Counted from the first letter of the stretch, positions 1 to 5,959 are shown. The stretch: 7,494 nucleotides of DNA from Spartobacteria bacterium (GCA_025355595.1 JANXZI010000640.1:1-7494); one strand, 5' to 3'. Translations and numbers: made by a program. Notes: generated from the letters alone by a model not told the origin.

Positions 1-163
1 GCTTCGGGTCTACACCGAGACGGAACGAAAGCGTCACGGTCTGGTCGAACTTGGTGGCGGGCATCGCCTTGAGAGCGGCGATGGCTTCGGCGAACGGATA
101 GACTTTCTTGTCATCGCGCTTTTCCGCGGCGGCGCGATATCGTTTGGAACGTTTTAGGGACAT
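1..163 (-). CDS. rplA: 50S ribosomal protein L1, N-terminal part (3' end outside window)
   Basis: The minus strand from the ATG at 163 reads a 54-codon open frame that leaves the window. It begins MSLKRSKRYRAAAEKR and continues through YPFAEAIAALKAMPATKFDQ to FRLGVDPK. This is the characteristic start of bacterial L1: a basic lead, the alternating helix ending in KFDQTV, and the strand ending in LGVDP(R/K). L1 binds helices 76-78 of 23S rRNA in the large subunit, forms the mobile L1 stalk that helps release deacylated tRNA, and in several bacteria represses its own operon by binding a leader mRNA. The full protein is normally about 230 residues, so roughly a quarter is visible. The next gene upstream is a halogenase-like gene, not rplK, which is unusual. 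No Shine-Dalgarno lies at the usual distance; an AGGAGG sits 30 nt upstream. No other in-frame ATG is nearby; a CTG 12 nt upstream is a remote alternative start. Family identification is firm. Confidence 0.93.
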   Translation of the reverse strand, partial: MSLKRSKRYRAAAEKRDDKKVYPFAEAIAALKAMPATKFDQTVTLSFRLGVDPK

Positions 164-179
164 GTGTTTTTGCAGTGCT

Positions 180-198
180 GGCGGGCGGTTTGCCCTCC
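180..198 (-). promoter_or_regulatory. Small hairpin covering an AGGAGG in the rplA leader
   Basis: On the minus strand GGAGGGC, loop AAACC, and GCCCGCC can fold as 4 bp, one A-G mismatch, then 2 bp. The AGGAGG at 199-194 is mostly inside the 5' arm. It is the only strong Shine-Dalgarno sequence in the leader, yet lies 30 nt from the rplA ATG, too far for direct use unless folding brings it closer. It may tune translation or may be chance in GC-rich sequence. Inference from base pairing only. Confidence 0.35.
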
Positions 199-217
199 TG
201 CGGTTAAGTTTGTTTTT

Positions 218-250
218 CTTTTTCCATCAGCACAGTGCCGTTGGAAAAAG
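218..250 (-). promoter_or_regulatory. Perfect 9-bp hairpin at the predicted 5' end of the rplA mRNA
   Basis: CTTTTTCCA (250-242, minus) and TGGAAAAAG (226-218) are exact inverted complements around a 15-nt loop that itself contains GCAC-T-GTGC. In the RNA the arm starts one or two bases after the transcription start predicted from the promoter at 258-285. It is followed by an A-rich stretch on the minus strand and by GGCGCG on the plus strand, so neither direction has the T-run of an intrinsic terminator. A leader element (mRNA stability or autogenous control by L1) is possible but unproven. Confidence 0.5.
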
Positions 251-257
251 GGCGCGC

Positions 258-285
258 ACTCTAGTTCACGAGCCGAGGGTGTCAA
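258..285 (-). promoter_or_regulatory. Sigma-70-type promoter for rplA
   Basis: The minus strand has a perfect -35 hexamer TTGACA at 285-280, a 16-bp spacer, and TAGAGT at 263-258 (4 of 6 matches to TATAAT). The predicted transcription start is near 251, giving a leader of about 88 nt before the rplA ATG. It lies in the gap after the halogenase stop at 345, so rplA need not depend on read-through from that gene. Found by eye; no expression data. Confidence 0.6.
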
Positions 286-344
286 CCGGCATTTTGCGGA
301 TGATCGTGCTGTGTTGCTTGCCGGATCGTTGCTCGCCAATCGGG

Positions 345-1859
345 TCATCTTGTCCTTGGCACAGGCATTGTCCGCTCATCGTGCCACTGCCAAGCCGGAT
401 GGCGAATGTAGGCAAGAGTTTCCCGGACACCGATGCCGTTGCGTGCAGTGGCATCAAGGCTGGCGCGATGGGCCTGCCATATTTTGAGCTCTGCAGCGGT
501 CGGTGAATGCTTAAAGTCGTAGGGTATTCGGTTGCCGACGAGCATGACGAGAAAACCTTCGACCGTGAACGCACTGGTGGGTTTCGGGAGTCGGTAGCGG
601 CAGAGTCCTGTCGGGCCATTCTCGGCGTAAAATTTCAAAAGTGGCGCAAGGCTCGAAATGTCCGTGTCTTCGCGGCAATGCCGCCAAAATGGCGTGTCCT
701 TCGCGGTGTTCAGCCGGTAGTGGAGGGCGAGAAAGTCCCGGATGTCCTCCCACGCGGCAAACGTATTTTCGTTGTAAAGGTCGCGCATGGTTGGGGTGGG
801 CGAGCAGGAACTTTGGAGGAGCATTTCGACAAAGTTTTTTGCGTGCGAGCACACGACCATCAGGGCGGTGGCCTCCAGCGGCTCCACGAATCCGCCAGCA
901 TTGCCGATGGCTACGACGTTTTCCACCCAATGACGGCGATGGCAGCCGGAGCGGAATTTGACGACGCGCGGGGATTTTGGAGCCTTCGGGTTCTTGCGAA
1001 GAAATTCGTCGGCGGCCTGATCGTCGGAGATTGACTGCGAGGCATAGACATAGCCGCGGTTGATGTGGTGCTCGTGTTCAATCTGCCACGCCCAGCCGGA
1101 ATCCATCGTTTCGGCGATCGTGTACGGCAGGATGGGTTCGACCGTGCGCTCCCAGCCTCCGACGACGGCCCGGTCGCAGAACAGGGAGCGATCAAAGCTC
1201 ACAAACGACTCCTCGAGCGCCTTGCCGAGCAGTTCGCTGCGGAACCCGCTTGCATCAATGAAAAAATCCGCCTCGATCCGGCTCCTGTCCTCCAGCACCA
1301 CTGCGGCGATGCCCCCTGGGCCGCGTTCGGCGGAGGCCACCTTTCCATCCGTGAACTCAATGCCGATGTCGCGCGCGACACTTTCGAGGGTCTCGACGAG
1401 GCTCTTGTTCTCGATGTGGAGGGCGTGAAACGGCTGGAGGTCGGGACTGCCATCGGGCTGACGGGCGAAGGCCTTGCCGTGGTGCATCAGCGAGGATGGA
1501 AGGCTCGCGTCACGAAATTCCCCATCGCAGTAGAATCCATTGGCCATCGGGAGATCGCTCCACTGGGAATCGAGCTGTGGCTGAAAGGTGAAATCGAAGC
1601 TGCCACGCGGCCCCCAGAGGAAGCGGACACCCAGTTTCCATGTGGGCGCGGCGTGCGTGTAGAAATGCCTGCGGCTGATGCCGAGGTAATCAAAGAGGTG
1701 AGCTGGAAAATGCGGCGTGGTGCCCTCGCCGACACCGATGACGCCAATTTCGGGGCTGCGAACGATGTGGACGGTGATATTCGGAATCTTGCGCTTCAGC
1801 GAAATGCCGGCGATGAGCCCCGCACTGCCGGCACCGAGAACGAGGATGTGCTTAATCAT
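345..1859 (-). CDS. Flavin-dependent tryptophan-halogenase-family protein
   Basis: The 504-residue product belongs to the FAD-dependent halogenase family, whose characterised members use reduced FAD, oxygen and chloride or bromide to chlorinate or brominate tryptophan and related substrates. Visible are the N-terminal FAD-binding GAGSAG (residues 9-14), the GVGEGTTP segment (42-49), TWKLGVRF with K75 at the place of the PrnA catalytic lysine K79, the GWAWQI signature (255-260), and a second FAD segment IGNAGGFVEPLEAT (318-331) whose E329 matches the family glutamate E346. Length fits the family (about 500-540). The ATG at 1859 was chosen because the flavin fold starts immediately there; a longer frame to 1997 would overlap the kinase gene by over 100 bp. 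The kinase stop is 16 bp upstream, suggesting cotranscription. No clear Shine-Dalgarno. The signature lacks the usual proline after WxWxI (E261), so the substrate may not be tryptophan. No partner flavin reductase is in view. Sampled GC is lower than in the kinase gene. Confidence 0.88.
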   Translation of the reverse strand: MIKHILVLGAGSAGLIAGISLKRKIPNITVHIVRSPEIGVIGVGEGTTPHFPAHLFDYLGISRRHFYTHAAPTWKLGVRFLWGPRGSFDFTFQPQLDSQWSDLPMANGFYCDGEFRDASLPSSLMHHGKAFARQPDGSPDLQPFHALHIENKSLVETLESVARDIGIEFTDGKVASAERGPGGIAAVVLEDRSRIEADFFIDASGFRSELLGKALEESFVSFDRSLFCDRAVVGGWERTVEPILPYTIAETMDSGWAWQIEHEHHINRGYVYASQSISDDQAADEFLRKNPKAPKSPRVVKFRSGCHRRHWVENVVAIGNAGGFVEPLEATALMVVCSHAKNFVEMLLQSSCSPTPTMRDLYNENTFAAWEDIRDFLALHYRLNTAKDTPFWRHCREDTDISSLAPLLKFYAENGPTGLCRYRLPKPTSAFTVEGFLVMLVGNRIPYDFKHSPTAAELKIWQAHRASLDATARNGIGVRETLAYIRHPAWQWHDERTMPVPRTR

Positions 1860-1875
1860 AAGGATCGGACAAACG

Positions 1876-3306
1876 CTAGGAGCCAAAAGGCAGAGCGCGG
1901 GCCGGTCGGGGATGTGCTGGCCGCGGCGCAGGCGTGAGCAGGGGGATGAGCGGATTGTCCGAGGCCTTCGCGCCGGGCAGCCCGAGCAAGAGTTCAAATT
2001 CCGTCGCCTCCGCGTCCGAGCGCACGAGGCGCACGTCGCCGCGCTGGGCGATGGCGAGTTCGCGGGCGATGCTCAGCCCGAGGCCGTGACCCGCGCGCGA
2101 CTCGTCGCGGTCGCCGCGCGCGAAGCGATCAAAGATCCACGGCATCCGTTCCGGGGGGATCGGCACGCCGGTGTTCGAGACGGTGATGACCACCTTGTTC
2201 CCCCGTTCGTCGAGTGCGACGCGGATCACGCCGCCCTGCCGGTTGTACTTCACGGCGTTTTCGAGCAGGTTCAGGAGGATCTGTTCCGTGCGGCCCGGAT
2301 CGGCGAGCGCGTTGAATCTGTTCGGCAGATCCTTTTCGATCCGGATTCCGGCATTCGATCCGAGCACCTCGGCATCCTCGATGCAGCGCTCCAGGATCGG
2401 GATCACGTCTGTCTCGTCCGGCTGCGCCTGGATGCCGCCGGCGTCCGCGCGTGCGAGCAGCAGCAGGCCCTCGGTCAAGGAGGAGAGCCGGCGTGTCTGT
2501 TCCAGCAGATCGTTCAGCACGGTACCCTGCTCGGGCCGCAGGCCGGCATCCGCGAGCAGCGACTCGATGGCTGCGCGCATCACCGTCAGCGGTGTCTTGA
2601 GCTGGTGCGAGGCGTCGGAGGCAAAGCGCATCGCCTGGAGGTAGCTGCGTTCGAGGCGCTCGAAGGCGTCGTTGAGCACGTTCGTCAGCTTGCGGATTTC
2701 GTCACGCGCGGCGGGGAGCGGCAGGCGCTGGTGCAAATCCTCCGCGGTGATCCGCGCCGCGGCCTCGGTGATTCTCCGCACGGGCCGGAGCGCGCGACCC
2801 GCGACCCAGTATCCGCCGAGCAAGCTGAGAAGCGTGACAAATGGCAGTGCCGCGAGGCTCGCGACTTTCAGCCGCCGCAGCGAGGTGTCCACCTGGGTGA
2901 GCGGCAGTGCGACCCGCACCTTCAGCCCGCGCTGCTCTTGGGTCTCCACGTAGTATGACAGCTTGCCGACCATCGTCTCGTGCGGTGTCGCCGGGCGGTC
3001 GCTGAACGTCTTGTTCTTGAGTGCCGGGGTGCGGTAGAGCGATTCTCCGCCCGCGGTCGTGATCTCGACGGGAATCCCCGAGGCGGACTTCGGCAGCATG
3101 TCCTTGGTGATCGCTGTCGGGTTCGGCGGCAGGTGATCGAGCGCGCCGAGGATTTCCTTTGAAATGCGCTCCGCCCGCTGCTGCACCACGGACACGATCT
3201 CCTGCCTCAGCACGTATGCCGTGATGGAGTAGCCGATGCCCATCGTCATGATCGCGAGCGCAAACGACCACAGCGCGATCTTCGCGGACAGCGGCAGCGT
3301 CCTCAT
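1876..3306 (-). CDS. Sensor histidine kinase, CusS/heavy-metal-sensor-like
   Basis: This 476-residue inner-membrane kinase should autophosphorylate in response to a periplasmic signal and pass phosphate to the regulator encoded just upstream. It has a first membrane segment at about 10-33, a periplasmic domain at about 34-147, a second membrane segment at about 148-170, a HAMP linker to about 225, and a dimerisation/phosphoacceptor motif DASHQLKTPL with H234. The ATP-binding domain shows the N box NLLENAVKY (N350), the G1 region VSNTGVPIPPE (377-387), the F box IFDRFARGD, and the G2 box GHGLGLSIA (406-414). The N-x-G-x-P-I-P form of the G1 region recalls CusS/CopS-type kinases, but no metal genes are nearby, so the signal is unknown. 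The ATG at 3306 overlaps the regulator stop by 4 bp (ATGA), indicating translational coupling. A proline-rich tail of about 30 residues follows the kinase core and may be dispensable. Confidence 0.93.
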   Translation of the reverse strand: MRTLPLSAKIALWSFALAIMTMGIGYSITAYVLRQEIVSVVQQRAERISKEILGALDHLPPNPTAITKDMLPKSASGIPVEITTAGGESLYRTPALKNKTFSDRPATPHETMVGKLSYYVETQEQRGLKVRVALPLTQVDTSLRRLKVASLAALPFVTLLSLLGGYWVAGRALRPVRRITEAAARITAEDLHQRLPLPAARDEIRKLTNVLNDAFERLERSYLQAMRFASDASHQLKTPLTVMRAAIESLLADAGLRPEQGTVLNDLLEQTRRLSSLTEGLLLLARADAGGIQAQPDETDVIPILERCIEDAEVLGSNAGIRIEKDLPNRFNALADPGRTEQILLNLLENAVKYNRQGGVIRVALDERGNKVVITVSNTGVPIPPERMPWIFDRFARGDRDESRAGHGLGLSIARELAIAQRGDVRLVRSDAEATEFELLLGLPGAKASDNPLIPLLTPAPRPAHPRPARALPFGS

Positions 3307-3980
3307 GGCTTCTTCGCGCCCATCACGTAGCCGGTGCCGCGCACGGTCTGGATCAGCTTTTCCGCGGCATCCTCGTCAATCTTCACGCGCAGCCGCTGGA
3401 TGTACACGTCCACGGCGTTCGTGTCGTTCGCCAGCGCGCTCTTCCACACATGCTCGCAGATCTCCGTGCGCGTCACGGTCCGCCCGGAGTTCAGCATGAG
3501 GAAATGCAGCACCTCGTATTCCCGTTGCGAAAGGTGAACGGTCTTCCCGTCGCGTGTCACGATGTGCGTGGTCTCGTTCATCACGAGATCGCTGACCCGC
3601 AAAATCGGCGAGGCGTCCTCGCCCTTGCGCCGCGTGAGCACGTTCACGCGCGCCAGCAGCTCCTCCATGGAAAATGGCTTCGCAAGATAGTCGTCCGCAC
3701 CGCGGTTTAGCCCGGCGATGCGATCCTTCACATCGCCGCGCGCCGTCAAAATGAGCACCGGCGTGCTGATGCTCCGATCACGGACCGCGCCGAGGATCTC
3801 CAGCCCGTCGCGCCCCGGCAGCCCGAGGTCGAGGACGATCACATCGTAGGGATCCGTCGTCGCCGCGATGAGCCCCGCCTGCCCGTCCGCGATCGCGGTG
3901 ACGATGTGGCCGGCGCGCGTCAGCGCCTTGGTCACATAGGAGGCAATTTTGGCTTCGTCTTCGATGAGGAGAACTTTCAC
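3303..3980 (-). CDS. OmpR/PhoB-family response regulator
   Basis: The protein is a two-component DNA-binding regulator of 225 residues from the GTG start. The receiver domain (1 to about 115) shows the acidic pair E7-D8, the phosphoacceptor D51 in VIVLDLGLPG, T79 and K101 in AKPFS. A winged-helix domain (about 125-223) has LSQREYEVLHFLMLNSG, the recognition region VDVYIQRLRVKI, and the wing ending VRGTGYVM, typical of OmpR/PhoB proteins. It most likely receives phosphate from the kinase encoded next, whose ATG overlaps its stop. The start is uncertain. GTG at 3980 gives VKVLLIEDE, where family members normally begin, but has no Shine-Dalgarno. A TTG at 3998 adds six residues (total 231) and has AGGA 8 nt upstream. 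It follows the small secreted-protein gene by about 55-72 bp. It may regulate the promoter at 4710-4738, but no operator repeat was recognised. Confidence 0.93.
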   Translation of the reverse strand: MKVLLIEDEAKIASYVTKALTRAGHIVTAIADGQAGLIAATTDPYDVIVLDLGLPGRDGLEILGAVRDRSISTPVLILTARGDVKDRIAGLNRGADDYLAKPFSMEELLARVNVLTRRKGEDASPILRVSDLVMNETTHIVTRDGKTVHLSQREYEVLHFLMLNSGRTVTRTEICEHVWKSALANDTNAVDVYIQRLRVKIDEDAAEKLIQTVRGTGYVMGAKKP

Positions 3981-4006
3981 AGGCGGGGAGCGCGGCAAAA
4001 TGGCGA

Positions 4007-4010
4007 TCCT
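4007..4010 (-). promoter_or_regulatory. Possible ribosome binding site for the response regulator (TTG start)
   Basis: The minus strand reads AGGA, 8 nt, then TTG at 3998. This is the only Shine-Dalgarno-like match near either candidate start and favours TTG over the GTG at 3980. Because a 4-base match occurs often by chance and most genes here lack a clear site, it does not settle the start. Confidence 0.3.
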
Positions 4011-4036
4011 GCAAGGGATTGCGAACGATTTCTCGG

Positions 4037-4052
4037 CAGCCAGCCAGCCAGC
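4037..4052. repeat. (CAGC)4 tetranucleotide repeat after the secreted-protein stop
   Basis: Four exact tandem copies of CAGC (GCTG on the transcribed strand) lie immediately downstream of the TGA of the secreted-protein gene, in the gap before the regulator. It is short, non-coding, and could vary in copy number by slippage. No role is evident. Confidence 0.6.
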
Positions 4053-4610
4053 TCACTTCTCCGCGATAAACCGCTCACCGTTCCAAGTGAACTTCTGGCG
4101 GACTTTGCCGCCGCTCACATCGCGCACGAGCACCGTCCTGCCCTTGCGCGGGAGCACGTAGAAGTGCGCCGTGCGCCTGTTGATCGGAAACGCATTTTCC
4201 TTCACCGGGAAAAGCGAGCGCGGCGCCTTCATCATGCGGCCCTTGCTGTCGAGCTGGAAAAAATCGAGCTTCACGCTGTCCGGTCCGCCTTCGTCGCCCT
4301 CACCCTGGCAGACCGCGAGCAGCGGGCGACCGTCCTTGAAACGAAAGAGCGCGACCTGAAACGCGGGCTGCGCGCCATCGCCGACGCAACTGAGATAGCC
4401 GTTCACCGTGTCCTCGACACCACACTTTGGCGAGCGGATGAGCCGGAGCAAAGTCGCGCCGTTCGCTTCGAGAGTGCCCGAGGGGACCATCGCAAAATAA
4501 TCCGAAACCGTGAGGCGCTTTGGCTTGTCCTCGCCACGGACAGTGAGGCCGGCTGAAAATACGATGCACATGCTGGCGATGATGCAGAGGAATGAGCGGG
4601 ATGATTTCAT
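4053..4610 (-). CDS. Small secreted or periplasmic protein of unknown function
   Basis: A 185-residue protein I do not recognise. It begins MKSSRSFLCIIASMCIVFSA: basic residues, then a hydrophobic core to about residue 23, consistent with a Sec signal peptide cleaved near 21-26 (exact site unclear). The mature part has no further membrane segment. It is a mixed-charge, probably beta-rich domain with recognisable stretches VSDYFAMVPSGTLE (35-48), VALFRFKDGRPLLAV (86-100) and KFTWNGERF (173-181), and cysteines at 63, 75 and 101. The ATG at 4610 was chosen for the signal peptide; a longer frame to 4784 would run into the divergent VWA gene and gives arginine-rich, unlikely protein. It is the first gene of the putative operon with the two-component pair and halogenase, about 55-72 bp before the regulator. 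It could be an exported target of the system or an accessory sensing protein; both are inferences from position. Confidence 0.75.
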   Translation of the reverse strand: MKSSRSFLCIIASMCIVFSAGLTVRGEDKPKRLTVSDYFAMVPSGTLEANGATLLRLIRSPKCGVEDTVNGYLSCVGDGAQPAFQVALFRFKDGRPLLAVCQGEGDEGGPDSVKLDFFQLDSKGRMMKAPRSLFPVKENAFPINRRTAHFYVLPRKGRTVLVRDVSGGKVRQKFTWNGERFIAEK

Positions 4611-4676
4611 GGCGAGCAACCCAACGGAATACCGCAACGCACGGGGCCACGACAACTGACGATTGCGAGGAAAGCG

Positions 4677-4701
4677 GAAGCAACAGGGCAGGCTGCGCTT
4701 C
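4677..4701 (-). promoter_or_regulatory. Possible hairpin in the 5' leader of the secreted protein/two-component operon
   Basis: The minus strand GAAGC-G-CAG, loop CCTGCC, CTG-TT-GCTTC forms 5 plus 3 bp around a small internal loop. It begins within a few bases of the start predicted from the promoter at 4710-4738. No T-run follows, so it is not an intrinsic terminator. The rest of the roughly 90-nt leader shows nothing recognisable. Could be chance in GC-rich sequence. Confidence 0.3.
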
Positions 4702-4709
4702 ACCTTTCT

Positions 4710-4738
4710 TTTACAAGTCCCGCACGCCGCCCTGACAA
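4710..4738 (-). promoter_or_regulatory. Probable promoter of the secreted protein/two-component/halogenase operon
   Basis: On the minus strand TTGTCA (4738-4733, 5 of 6 to TTGACA) and TGTAAA (4715-4710, 4 of 6 to TATAAT) are separated by 17 bp, the ideal spacing. The predicted start near 4703 leaves about 92 nt of leader before the ATG at 4610. It lies in the 159-bp divergent gap shared with the VWA gene, for which no convincing plus-strand promoter was found. Confidence 0.5.
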
Positions 4739-4769
4739 CTCGCGCCGCCGCGCGTGCCATCCTCGCAGC

Positions 4770-5909
4770 ATGAAACTCCATCACCTCCTCGCCACCGCCG
4801 CGCTCACTCTCGGAATCTTTTTCCAGGCCCGCGCGGAATCCGTGAAACCTGCCGCCGACCAGCCGGTCGTGCAGCTCGCCATCCTGCTCGACACGTCGAA
4901 CTCGATGGATGGCCTCATCGCGCAGGCCAAAACGCAGCTCTGGAACATCGTCAACGAATTCGCCACCGCGAAGCAGGACGGCAAGCCGCCGCGCGTGCAG
5001 GTCGCACTTTACGAATACGGCAATAACGGGCTGAGCAAAACAAAAGGCTGGGTGCGGCAGGTCGTCCCGCTCACCGATGATCTAGACAAGCTCAGCGAGC
5101 AGCTCTTTTCGCTGAAGACGAACGGCGGCGAGGAATACTGCGGCTGGGTGATCAAGGACGCGACGAAGGATCTCGCGTGGGACGATTCGCCGAAGACTTA
5201 CAAGGCCATTTTCATCGCGGGCAACGAGCCGTTCACGCAGGGCCCGGTGAGCTACGTCGAGTCATGCAAGGGCGCGATCGCCAAGGGCATCATCGTCAAC
5301 ACCATCCACTGCGGTCCCGAGCAGGAGGGCATCAATGGAAAATGGAAGGACGGCGCGGCGCTGGCCGACGGCCGCTACCTCGTGATCAATCAGGACGCAC
5401 GCATCGCCGACATCCAGGCGCCGCAGGACAAAAAGATCGCTGACCTGAACTCAAAACTCAACAGCACCTACATCGGCTACGGTGCCGCCGGCGGCGCGGG
5501 AAAAGCGCGTCAGGAAGCGCAGGATGCGAACGCGGCATCCTCGCCCGGCGGTGCCACCGTGCTGGCCACGCGTGTGCAGGGCAAGTCGGGCAAGGCCTAC
5601 AGCAATGCCCACTGGGATATCGTGGACCGTGCGAAGCAAAAGGACTTCGACATTTCCACACTGAAGGACACGGAACTCCCCGAGGAAATGCGAAAACTAA
5701 GCGCAGACGATCGCAAGGCCTTCATCGCGAAGAAGACCGCCGAGCGCGAGACGCTGCAAAAGGAACTCGGCGGGCTGGCCGTTGAGCGCGAGAAATTCGT
5801 CGCGGAAAAGATGAAGGAGAAGGGCAAGGACAACACGCTCGGCACCGCCGTGACCACCGCCGTGCGCGAGCAGGCATCGAAGAAGGGCATGGTTTTCGAG
5901 AAGAAGTAG
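4770..5909 (+). CDS. Exported von Willebrand factor type A (VWA) domain protein
   Basis: A 379-residue protein with an N-terminal signal peptide (hydrophobic core LLATAALTLGIFF, likely cleavage after ARA at residue 22) and a VWA domain over about 33-210. The metal-ion-dependent adhesion site is visible as LLDTSNSM with D41, S43 and S45, and T117 in KTNGGEEYCG. Where many VWA domains have the last metal ligand Asp, this one has IAGNEPF (N152), so metal binding may be weakened. Cysteines at 124, 166 and 181 could form a disulphide after export. Residues about 290-379 are rich in Lys, Glu and Ala, probably helical or coiled-coil and surface-exposed. VWA domains usually bind protein partners, so an extracytoplasmic binding or scaffold role is likely, but the partner is unknown. 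It diverges from the two-component operon and converges with pyrF. No Shine-Dalgarno is apparent; the ATG at 4770 gives a well-formed signal peptide. Confidence 0.85.
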   Translation: MKLHHLLATAALTLGIFFQARAESVKPAADQPVVQLAILLDTSNSMDGLIAQAKTQLWNIVNEFATAKQDGKPPRVQVALYEYGNNGLSKTKGWVRQVVPLTDDLDKLSEQLFSLKTNGGEEYCGWVIKDATKDLAWDDSPKTYKAIFIAGNEPFTQGPVSYVESCKGAIAKGIIVNTIHCGPEQEGINGKWKDGAALADGRYLVINQDARIADIQAPQDKKIADLNSKLNSTYIGYGAAGGAGKARQEAQDANAASSPGGATVLATRVQGKSGKAYSNAHWDIVDRAKQKDFDISTLKDTELPEEMRKLSADDRKAFIAKKTAERETLQKELGGLAVEREKFVAEKMKEKGKDNTLGTAVTTAVREQASKKGMVFEKK

Positions 5910-5959
5910 TCGGCGGGAAAAACCTCTGCTGAAAATCCGTGCGTCGCGGCGAGTCCCGT

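Noticed and set aside
204..227. Seven-codon reading frame (MEKEKQT) in the rplA leader, as a possible leader peptide
   Set aside because: No ribosome binding site, its start codon lies in the hairpin arm, and the codons are simply the A-rich stretch; most likely chance.
218..250. The 9-bp inverted repeat as an intrinsic terminator for the halogenase transcript
   Set aside because: The stem is A/T-rich rather than G/C-rich and is followed by A's, not T's, on the minus strand; it also lies downstream of the rplA promoter.
1065..1937. A 290-codon open frame on the plus strand
   Set aside because: Antisense to the halogenase; no family features and no plausible start signal.
1860..1997. N-terminal extension of the halogenase by 46 codons
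   Set aside because: It would overlap the kinase coding sequence by more than 100 bp, and the flavin fold begins exactly at the internal ATG at 1859.
1717..2958. A 413-codon open frame on the plus strand
   Set aside because: It lies antisense to the kinase and the start of the halogenase, both with clear family motifs. Its product is Arg/Gly/Glu-rich with no recognisable domain, as expected of the reverse strand of GC-rich genes.
4611..4784. N-terminal extension of the secreted protein by 58 codons
   Set aside because: It would bury a good signal peptide inside the protein, start beyond the divergent VWA start codon, and cross the predicted promoter; the extension is arginine-rich and domain-free.
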